Assembly: GCF_016306625.1 (NCBI RefSeq)
Contig: NZ_JACOII010000011.1
Span: 1 to 64,000, forward strand
Direction: 5' to 3'
Origin: Xenorhabdus lircayensis
Lineage (GTDB): Bacteria; Pseudomonadota; Gammaproteobacteria; Enterobacterales; Enterobacteriaceae
Length of the DNA stretch: 64,000 nucleotides
The position numbers and the translations under genes are program-made. The notes below the pieces were generated by a model that was not told where the DNA came from, did no database searches, and saw nothing but the letters and a program-made list of their open reading frames with translations. Below are positions 58,501 through 64,000 of the stretch, one piece after another (the first letter of the stretch is position 1; each line of letters opens with the position of its first letter).

Positions 58501-60225
58501 CTGCGAATTACGGATGATAGTTAATAACCTCGCCATTGGCGTTGTGGTGGGGCAAACAGGAACGACGGTCACATTTTCAATAAGGCAGGTCAGATAAGCC
58601 AGCGTCGTTTCCGGGGAGCGTCGCCCCAGAATCAACACTGGGTTATGCTCAGAGCGCAGATTTTTCATATCACGCAACTGTGCACTGAATTGGCGGATCC
58701 ACTGTAAGCCTTGACGGTAGGTGAAATTGCTGGCCTCTGCGTTTGACGTAAATAACCGGTTATCGGGATAACGCTCAAACGCCTCAAGTAAATGAACACC
58801 TATCGGCGCTGTAAGGCTGTCGTTCGGGGCATTAATGTCCCCGGCCGGCCCTATCACCTTGTGTTCTATCCACTCTTCTTTTACGGCGCTTTGATTCATC
58901 ACTTCAGCGGCGGCGTCTATTGCATAATCAAGTACGCTTTGCAGAAATACGTGACACTGTTCGGGCGACCAAATCTTGCGAAAATCCGCTTCAAGCTCGA
59001 AACAGCCACTTTCAAAGCGGTCATGAATATGAATGGTGGCGAACAGCGATTCGACGGCCTGAATGTGATCAACCGCTATTTCGACATCGGAGACAACCTT
59101 CTGAAACTCACCTGTTTGATAGGAAACACCGAAAGCCGGAATAATCCGTTTCCAGTCTGGCGATGCTAATTCTCCCCAACGGGTAGCTGGCGCATAACGT
59201 GAATGCACTATCGCTTTTTGCAGATGGTTTTTCAGGATACGATAGCAATCCGCTACCGTCTGCCCTGCTTCACGGAACACGGGCACTAAGACAGGTGCTA
59301 TCGCCATCGATATGGAGCGTTTCTCAATCTCGCTCCAGCGGTTTATGATCGGTGCCTGCAATAAAACACCATTGCCGTCTTCAATCACCATTTGCGTGTA
59401 CGCAACCGCGGTGAAAAATAATCTAAAAATAGAGCCGCCGCTGTTTTTGAATTGGCATAACATGTCGTTTTGCGCTTCCGTCACAACGGCCTTTACCCGC
59501 AAGGATTGCGGTTCTAATCCGCGATAATCACCAATCGGATAACGGCTGGATATTTTACGGGCATTTGCTGATGCGGTGTCGCCAAAAAGATTCTGCCAAT
59601 AGGCCGCATCCTTTTCGATGCGCTGAGAACGCTCGTAATTCTGTTCTTCCTCGGCATGCAAAGAGAATAAAAAGGACTCCACCTGTCCTGTATCTGCACC
59701 TTCCTGTTCCAATGCTTTGACCACATATCCCAGCAATATCGCCAATCCCATGCCATCCACCACGGCATGGTGCGCTTTCACAAACCATCCTGACTGCCCC
59801 TGCCGGAAACGCACCGCAAAAACCCGTATCGGTGTGAGTGATAAATCCTCCTTTACCAGCAATTGACGCTTCGCCCAGAGTTCAAAAGCCTGATGGGGAT
59901 CGGGGTATCCGCTGAAATCTACTTTCACCACTTCTGTTTGGGGGATATCGTGCCGGACGCCATGCCACCTGATTTCCAGTGGATCGATGTTCAACGATTC
60001 AGTTTCCAACTGATCCGTATTCAAGTCCTTGTTAACAAATCCTATGCGGAAAACATCTTGCGTATCGTGGATAATTTCAGCAGCACGAACAAGCCGTTCC
60101 TGAGAAATTTCACCATTCAAACGTGCCACGCCCCCCAAATAAAACTGATAGCCAGACAGATAAAACGTGTCCATTTTTAAAACGGCCTGTTGTGACCGGT
60201 TCAATCCAAAAGTCGGTTTATTCAT
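55516..60225 (-). CDS. Loading NRPS, C-A(Asn)-T-E (1569 aa), N-acyl-D-Asn cap module
   Basis: From the ATG at 60225, which overlaps the A-domain gene stop by 8 bases; GTG at 60240 is an alternative, and positions here count from it. C (HHAVVDG near 156), probably a starter C using an acyl donor; A (YTSGSTGEPKG near 640); T (QGGDSIKAI near 1060); and an epimerization domain with HHLICDVHSW near 1247, FENHGRLF and NAVGWFT. The A code reads D-L-T-K-V-G-E-V-G, one change from the asparagine code DLTKLGEVG. The module should therefore make N-acyl-D-Asn, the prodrug cap of ClbN-type pathways. The peptidase that would remove it is in the same operon. The acyl group is not readable. Confidence 0.92.
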   Translation of the reverse strand: MNKPTFGLNRSQQAVLKMDTFYLSGYQFYLGGVARLNGEISQERLVRAAEIIHDTQDVFRIGFVNKDLNTDQLETESLNIDPLEIRWHGVRHDIPQTEVVKVDFSGYPDPHQAFELWAKRQLLVKEDLSLTPIRVFAVRFRQGQSGWFVKAHHAVVDGMGLAILLGYVVKALEQEGADTGQVESFLFSLHAEEEQNYERSQRIEKDAAYWQNLFGDTASANARKISSRYPIGDYRGLEPQSLRVKAVVTEAQNDMLCQFKNSGGSIFRLFFTAVAYTQMVIEDGNGVLLQAPIINRWSEIEKRSISMAIAPVLVPVFREAGQTVADCYRILKNHLQKAIVHSRYAPATRWGELASPDWKRIIPAFGVSYQTGEFQKVVSDVEIAVDHIQAVESLFATIHIHDRFESGCFELEADFRKIWSPEQCHVFLQSVLDYAIDAAAEVMNQSAVKEEWIEHKVIGPAGDINAPNDSLTAPIGVHLLEAFERYPDNRLFTSNAEASNFTYRQGLQWIRQFSAQLRDMKNLRSEHNPVLILGRRSPETTLAYLTCLIENVTVVPVCPTTTPMARLLTIIRNSQASLCIYTEADQNLAEALNLPLLRVSSVKEKGKEKITQGELGVVFHPAVQAKQVSCNPAYILYTSGSTGEPKGVAISPFALANYALAAKAAYAAEAPFNAPLFTSFGFDLTQTAILVPVLSGGFIQIHEQDIRDNPELLRNLLADESLTGIKCTPSHLSLLIEQGVIEPAPKRREPLTFVIGGENLPTVLVNKALGFFPLGSKIINEYGPTEATVGCCIYSISDAVTSIASTTPIGAALGQAEISIRDSWGQRMPRGFRGEIWIGGPVLADGYLNNSAETEAKFVNCAGDRRRWYRTGDLGLQDEQGIFHCLGRIDDEFKVRGHRIHPVEIEKAVEDVLVQLGQPDDHGWQLKALKLVTGEIDGMAGYETIVLCSSQPVPYDSREFQNRLKDKIPEAWLPSLYCTVQSWPMNANGKVDIAILTAAATANRAVVGAVLSCSTDEKNQREPETYQLPSWLDAEFLRPIWPQSVDLTASFLEQGGDSIKAIRLVALLAKEGVRIGVNALLTSTALGAVLEKACAEQREDAVTDSAVLTELTANWLKYLPSVRWFQHHRFKHGDRLQQGVVLELASSLSAEQISAAVMAVKARHKIFSLRANRDLSEFYFLPSALESHDSEREQQGKILAQGEYLEERLDQLQGEICLATQPSVYEVVFDPLANKNYLIWVCHHLICDVHSWIFLLDELDQALNEPAMQSNATTKIDAEQGAFLWGKWLWDKGRLREHDSYVVPALDDDACYQPATTPITLALSVSSDDFKLMEQHKKAGRSQLIVAALLEVIQDNGLLPEQPSVLFENHGRLFSEAETPAIWNAAMANAVGWFTGFQRLNLNIPSGHSLSFLQTLKSRWYEDDSDWKNQLGLNGTDVRPLICINDIGFGLGSRGTWRHVSLIQSLSGGFRHPDEKSVADFDILIHDCRESGSVFVELILGVSGANADDALRYLTQLNDRLSGWREANFDERHDGQADHHLERSLIPADFPLCQLSQSELDFIIHGASA

Positions 60226-61849
60226 GGCTTGAGCTACCACTTTGATTGAAAAACAGATCCCGCATATTTTTAGCGATCACTTTCCGGTCAAGCTTTCCAG
60301 AGCTGGATCTTGGCAGCCGTTGAGCCTGCCAATAGCGCATGGGCAACATGTAGGCTGGCACTTGTACAGAGAGAAATTGCCGGATGTCCTGCTGATTAAG
60401 TTCTTCTTCTCCCGCCACAATTGCCGCAACCAGCCACTGCTCCTGTTCATCATCTTCAACGACACAAACAACAGCCTCGGTAATGACCGGATAATTGAGC
60501 AGGTGATGCTCTATCTCGCCCAATTCGAGCCGCAATCCACGTAGTTTGATTTGCGTATCCTTCCGGCCCTGACAGAAAAAACCCCTTTCTTTTTCATACC
60601 AGCCAAGATCGCCGGTCAGATAGACCCGCTCCTGAAGTTCTGGGTGGAACACAAACACCTGATCGGTCAAGTCCTGTCGGTTGTAATAGCCTTCTGCCAG
60701 ACAATGCCCGCCAATGGCAATTTCGCCTTTTTCCGAATCCGCTTTTAATGCCAGATTCTCCGGATCCACTATGTATAACTGGCATCCGGTAAGAGCCTGT
60801 CCGATGGGAACGAGGCTCGACGAAGTTTCCATACGATCATAAAAACTGACACAATCATAAAAACTGACATCAATGGCCGCTTCTGTCGGGCCATATAAAT
60901 TGGTCAACAGGCAACGAGAAGCGAATAGGTTCTGGAATTGAGCAACCAGACTGGCAAGCAGCGACTCTCCACTCACATATAGCCGACGCAGAGCCGGCAA
61001 CAGCGGATTCGGCGCTATATGGCTGTCCTGAAGCTCTTGCAGTACCGGCTTTAACAAACTGGGGACAAAATGGACAACTGTAATGTTTTCGTTTACCAAT
61101 GCCGCCACGATGCCTCTGGGAAAGGATTCCAATCCCGGTTGCAGTAGATAGTGACTCGCACCGTTCAAGGCAGGTAAAAAAAGCTCCCATAAAGACACAT
61201 CAAAAGTCAGCGCCGTTCTCTGTAGGATAATGTCTGAATCCGTCATCTCACTGTGCGCCTGATGCCATTCCAGTCGGTTGATGAACGCGCCATGATTGAC
61301 CAGCACCCCTTTGGGTGTGCCAGTGGTGCCGGAAGTGAAGATTAAGTACGCAGGATCGGTAGCCCGCAACTGAGGCACATTTAGCTGAGGCGCACTTAGC
61401 TGAGGCATATTGTGGCAGGCATTTTCTAAATGCGACGATGTGGATATTTCTTCCAGACGTTCACGGCAGATCAATTCCAGTTCGTCATGTGCCTGAGTAA
61501 ACAAATTTACCTGCACCGCATTGCAAAAAGCGATACGACATTGCGCCGTCGTAAACATGGATGCCAAGCGGGCAACCGGGGTTTTCGTATCCACAGGAAA
61601 ATAAACGCCGCCGGCCAGTAGCACCGCATAAGCTGCCACCAAAAATTCAGGACTGCGTTCAAACCCGATGGCAACGCAATCCCCCTGACGTACATTGCGA
61701 TCATTAATCAGATAATGAGCCAGCCGTTGTGCTCTTGCGTATAATACACCCCAAGATAAAGTGCTGCCTTTTCCCCAGCGTATCGCTGGATGCTGGTTAT
61801 CTCTCGCCGTGCTTTCGAAGTAGTCAGTAATAAATCGACTCGTTTTCAT
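60218..61849 (-). CDS. Stand-alone serine adenylation enzyme (ZmaJ-like)
   Basis: A 543-residue single A domain without a carrier domain. Motifs: FTSGTTGTPKGV (A3), GPTEAAIDVSF (A5), YLTGDLGWY (A7), LRGLRLELGEIE (A8) and the Lys of SSGKLDRK at the end. The specificity code reads D-V-W-H-Y-S-L-I-D, essentially the serine code DVWHLSLID. It probably loads L-Ser onto the discrete ACP at 63183-63434 to start aminomalonyl-ACP synthesis. AGAGGA lies 11 bases before the ATG. A 15-bp tandem repeat at 61370-61414 adds PQLSAPQLNVPQLR between A2 and A3. Confidence 0.9.
   Translation of the reverse strand: MKTSRFITDYFESTARDNQHPAIRWGKGSTLSWGVLYARAQRLAHYLINDRNVRQGDCVAIGFERSPEFLVAAYAVLLAGGVYFPVDTKTPVARLASMFTTAQCRIAFCNAVQVNLFTQAHDELELICRERLEEISTSSHLENACHNMPQLSAPQLNVPQLRATDPAYLIFTSGTTGTPKGVLVNHGAFINRLEWHQAHSEMTDSDIILQRTALTFDVSLWELFLPALNGASHYLLQPGLESFPRGIVAALVNENITVVHFVPSLLKPVLQELQDSHIAPNPLLPALRRLYVSGESLLASLVAQFQNLFASRCLLTNLYGPTEAAIDVSFYDCVSFYDRMETSSSLVPIGQALTGCQLYIVDPENLALKADSEKGEIAIGGHCLAEGYYNRQDLTDQVFVFHPELQERVYLTGDLGWYEKERGFFCQGRKDTQIKLRGLRLELGEIEHHLLNYPVITEAVVCVVEDDEQEQWLVAAIVAGEEELNQQDIRQFLSVQVPAYMLPMRYWQAQRLPRSSSGKLDRKVIAKNMRDLFFNQSGSSSHE
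60834..60869 (-). repeat. In-frame 18-bp tandem repeat (x2) in the Ser A domain
   Basis: CGATCATAAAAACTGACA and CAATCATAAAAACTGACA encode the doubled VSFYDCVSFYDR right after the A5 motif. Confidence 0.88.
61370..61414 (-). repeat. In-frame 15-bp tandem repeat (x3) in the Ser A domain
   Basis: CTGAGGCACATTTAG, CTGAGGCGCACTTAG and CTGAGGCATATTGTG encode MPQLSAPQLNVPQL just before the A3 motif. Confidence 0.9.
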
Positions 61850-61899
61850 GACGCCGAAGTCCTCTGATTGCTGCTTTATTGTTCCAAAATTTCATGGCA

Positions 61900-61926
61900 G
61901 CCCGACGTCATAGGCGAGCGTCGGGC
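61900..61926 (-). other. Hairpin in the spacer between the acyl-CoA dehydrogenase and Ser A-domain genes
   Basis: GCCCGACG and CGTCGGGC form a perfect eight-base GC-rich stem with an 11-base loop in the only sizeable gap (177 bases) of the upper operon. No T-run follows on either side, so it is more likely an RNA stability or attenuation element than a simple terminator. Confidence 0.5.
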
Positions 61927-62026
61927 AATCGAATTCCGTCAGCCAGATAAAACATCTGGCTTTTAGATAGTGGGTATTGAATTAGTAGGTATTGGAATCT
62001 GTTTATGAGTGAGTTTGTGAAGGCGC

Positions 62027-63190
62027 TTATGAATGAGTCAGTGCGGCGTTGTAGCTGTACCGATTACAGACTTCCTTGCCGATCAGCATTTTTTGCAGTT
62101 CATTACTGCCTTCGACAACTTGCAGGATTTTTGCATCCCGATAGAGTCGGCTGATGCCATTGATTTCATCACAGCCGTGACCACCGTGGATTTGAACCGC
62201 TTTCGCTGCGGCGGCACCCGCTTCCTGTGATGCAAAAAACTTGGCTTGAAGGATCTGTTCAAGAGCATCTTCATCCTTGGCTTCTTTGGCTTTTGTCGCT
62301 GATAAGCAAATAAGTTGAGAGGCAAGCAGGCTACTGGACATTTCAGCCAAATAACCACGAATGATGCCTTGATCTGCAAGCAATGTACCGAAGGTGGCGC
62401 GAGAGTTGGCCCTCCGGGCTGATGCCACTAACGCCGCCTGCTGTATTCCCACCGCAGCCCAGGCCACACTGATGCGGCCGTAATCCAATGCGCTGTTAGA
62501 AATGAGGTTTTGTCCAAATCCGGGCTTCCCGACGATATTCGTCTTAGGGATCCAACAATCGTTGAAATCCAATACCGCCAGATAGGCACTCTTGAATCCC
62601 AGCATATTTTTCTTGGCAGTGATTTTTAATCCGGCCGTGTTTTTAGGAACCAACACAGCAGTATCCAATCCTTGGTATTTACCAAATACCAGAAAGAGAT
62701 CCGCAATCTGAGCAAAAGTAATCCAGCTTTTTTGCCCATTCACGCTCAGATCATCCCCGCATTCTTCAAACCGGGTTGATAGATTTTTAGAATCACCACC
62801 AGCGGAAACTTCCGTTTGCGCGAACGCACCGATGATTTCGCCCTTCACCAACGGTGTCAGAAAACGTTGTTTTTGGTCTTGAGATCCCCACACTTCAATG
62901 GTTTTCAACGCCATTGAGTGTACATTCAGCAAACCGGTGAGCGAACCGCTTCCGGCACCAATAGCCATGTTCAGCAATCCGAATGTGGTAGCATCAAACC
63001 CCAGACCACCGTTTTCAGTTTTTGCTAATCCGCCCAACCAACCGTTATGCGCAAGCTTCTGTACAACGCTGGCAGGTGTTGCTTCGGACAAATCCCATTC
63101 ATCCGCATAAGGCGCGACTTCTGTTGCTGAAAACCGCTCAAATTCCTGTAACCACTTTTGCTGCACAGGTGATAAAAAGCGATTAAACAT
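62027..63190 (-). CDS. Acyl-CoA dehydrogenase-like flavoprotein, probable seryl-ACP oxidation enzyme (ZmaI/ClbF-like)
   Basis: A 387-residue FAD enzyme. FAQTEVSAGGDS and KSWITFAQIADLFLVFGK mark the flavin/substrate region, LDYGRISVAWAAVGI and IHGGHGCDEINGISRLYRD the C-terminal domain, and VVEGSNELQ carries the usual catalytic Glu. The ATG overlaps the ACP stop by 8 bases, so the pair is translationally coupled. Such a couple of ACP and dehydrogenase is typical of methoxymalonyl, hydroxymalonyl and aminomalonyl extender pathways. The nearby Ser A domain and the lack of an FkbH-like glyceryl transferase favour aminomalonyl. It would act on the carrier-bound amino acid. Confidence 0.87.
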   Translation of the reverse strand: MFNRFLSPVQQKWLQEFERFSATEVAPYADEWDLSEATPASVVQKLAHNGWLGGLAKTENGGLGFDATTFGLLNMAIGAGSGSLTGLLNVHSMALKTIEVWGSQDQKQRFLTPLVKGEIIGAFAQTEVSAGGDSKNLSTRFEECGDDLSVNGQKSWITFAQIADLFLVFGKYQGLDTAVLVPKNTAGLKITAKKNMLGFKSAYLAVLDFNDCWIPKTNIVGKPGFGQNLISNSALDYGRISVAWAAVGIQQAALVASARRANSRATFGTLLADQGIIRGYLAEMSSSLLASQLICLSATKAKEAKDEDALEQILQAKFFASQEAGAAAAKAVQIHGGHGCDEINGISRLYRDAKILQVVEGSNELQKMLIGKEVCNRYSYNAALTHS

Positions 63191-63434
63191 TTGCCGCCAC
63201 CTTTTTGTCTAAAAAGTTGCAGACAGCCTGAATACTAGAAAAATTAGCATTATCAAGATCGTCAATTTCAACCTTAATTTTAAAGTTTTTTTCCAGAAAG
63301 GAGATTAACTGAATAGCAGCCAGAGAATTAACCAAGCCTGTTTCGAATATATTGACTGAATAGTCTAAATTCTGCTTACCAGAAAGTTTACACAGATATT
63401 CAGATACTAATTTTTTACGCTCAGATACGTTCAT
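63183..63434 (-). CDS. Discrete acyl/aminoacyl carrier protein (ZmaH/ClbE-like)
   Basis: An 83-residue carrier protein from the ATG at 63434 (MNVSERKKLV). AGGA 9-10 bases upstream and family length decide this start over a 36-codon extension. The phosphopantetheine Ser is in TGLVNSLAAIQL near residue 37. It is acidic and small, like extender-unit ACPs. First gene of the cluster in transcription order and coupled to the dehydrogenase. It probably carries Ser and then the aminomalonyl group to the trans-AT. Confidence 0.87.
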   Translation of the reverse strand: MNVSERKKLVSEYLCKLSGKQNLDYSVNIFETGLVNSLAAIQLISFLEKNFKIKVEIDDLDNANFSSIQAVCNFLDKKVAANV

Positions 63435-64000
63435 TGAGACTTTCCTTTGAAGCTTAATTTCATTGGTCTTTTCTTTGCAAAATTCATCTGGGCGATTTAG
63501 CAATATTATGTTATTTCCATTTTTCAGGAATCTTTTTAACACAAAGACATAGCTACCGCATGGGAGTGTAATTGCCCAAAAACAAGAAAAAACAGAATAT
63601 ATAGCTGGGGTTAGTAATAATTAAATTCAGATTAATGATAATTAATATATTTTTCTATAATATTAAATATTACTTAAATTATTATTAGTAAGAAGACGAC
63701 TATTGAAGCTTAAGAAAACGTTTCGAGGAATGATGTATCTTCACTGCAAGTTTTTACATTTTTAGTGGAAGCTATAAATAAAATTAAACTAATATATAAA
63801 ATAATTTTTTAAGCTATAGTGAAAACTATAAATCATATTCCAAAATAATTCTTATTTAAGATGCTTTACTCTTTAATTTTTATTAAAAAAATTAATGTAA
63901 CGCTTCTGTTCTATTGCTCTAAATTTAAACGCATGCACATTTATTTATAAAATGTACATTAGTTTATAATCAGACCATTAAAAAATAATATGATAGAAAC
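63435..64000. other. AT-rich upstream region of the biosynthetic operon
   Basis: No gene is seen in the last 566 bases. The composition is strongly AT-rich, unlike the synthase genes. It should hold the promoter of the minus-strand operon. Runs of A and T, several TAATAT-like boxes and possible curvature are compatible with H-NS/Lrp-type control, but no site can be assigned. Confidence 0.5.

Noticed and set aside
24321-60240. Many 60-200 codon ORFs on the plus strand and in alternative minus frames inside the synthase genes
   Set aside because: They are frame shadows of real NRPS/PKS genes with consistent domain motifs; their Arg/His/Gln-rich content is typical of antisense translation.
21386-63434. 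Identity as the colibactin, zwittermicin or xenocoumacin cluster itself
   Set aside because: Gene order, module content (Pro and Ser modules, AT-less KS-KR-ACP-C, single reducing PKS) and gene number differ; only the extender pathway and prodrug parts are shared.
62027-63434. Hydroxymalonyl or methoxymalonyl-ACP pathway
   Set aside because: No FkbH-like glyceryl-loading protein and no O-methyltransferase are present, while a Ser-coded stand-alone A domain is. Aminomalonyl is the better fit.
63640-63700. Specific sigma-70 promoter for the biosynthetic operon
   Set aside because: The region is so AT-rich that many TATAAT-like boxes occur by chance; none has a convincing -35 partner.

Overview
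The window looks like a chromosomal segment of an enterobacterium of the Xenorhabdus/Photorhabdus type. The gene order gltX, Val/Lys and Ala tRNAs, nupC, ypeB, ligA, zipA, cysZ, cysK, ptsH-ptsI-crr is the enterobacterial backbone. The base composition is moderate, AT-rich spacers and decayed genes are common, and next to crr sits a roughly 42 kb NRPS-PKS locus of the size common in those genera. The genus is an inference; no rRNA or species marker is present.

Layout. 1-2000: accessory edge with a possible IS end, a Doc toxin with a small partner gene, a decayed phage antirepressor and a truncated family 9 glycosyltransferase. 2011-6716: a PEP mutase/isocitrate lyase-like enzyme, a YkgJ-type Cys-cluster protein, and a three-gene operon mtnK-mtnA-class II aldolase that fits the DHAP shunt for salvaging 5-methylthioribose and 5-deoxyribose. 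A DeoR-type regulator remnant follows. 7068-9973: seven Val/Lys tRNAs, gltX and two tRNA-Ala genes. 10279-11178: MATE and SDR pseudogenes. 11172-21148: ypeB, nupC, ligA, zipA, cysZ, cysK and the ptsHI-crr operon.

21386-63434 is a minus-strand biosynthetic cluster, mostly one tightly overlapped operon. In transcription order: ACP, acyl-CoA dehydrogenase, stand-alone Ser adenylation enzyme, C-A(Asn)-T-E NRPS, stand-alone acyltransferase, C-A-T NRPS, KS-AT-KR-DH-ER-ACP PKS, membrane-anchored ClbP/XcnG/ZmaM-like peptidase, A(Pro)-T-C-A(Ser)-T-C NRPS, partial-C-A-T-C-A-T-TE NRPS, AT-less KS-KR-ACP-C PKS, JmjC-type Fe(II)/2-oxoglutarate oxygenase, GNAT acetyltransferase, and 3-hydroxyacyl-CoA dehydrogenase.

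Working model. Five discrete proteins (Ser A domain, ACP, acyl-CoA dehydrogenase, hydroxyacyl-CoA dehydrogenase, trans-AT) make aminomalonyl-ACP and deliver it to the AT-less PKS. The first NRPS builds an N-acyl-D-Asn cap and the periplasmic-facing peptidase removes it, a prodrug self-protection scheme known from colibactin, zwittermicin and xenocoumacin. Split C/A interfaces suggest the protein order 1569 aa NRPS, 1134 aa NRPS, 2247 aa PKS, 1677 aa PKS, 2207 aa NRPS, 2198 aa NRPS with TE. The predicted backbone is acyl-D-Asn / X1 / reduced C2 / 2-amino-3-hydroxy unit / Pro / Ser / X2 / X3. I do not recognise a known compound with this arrangement, and novelty cannot be proven without a database search. 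The synthase genes also carry many in-frame tandem microduplications of 12, 15 or 18 bp, a pattern I did not see in the neighbouring housekeeping genes.
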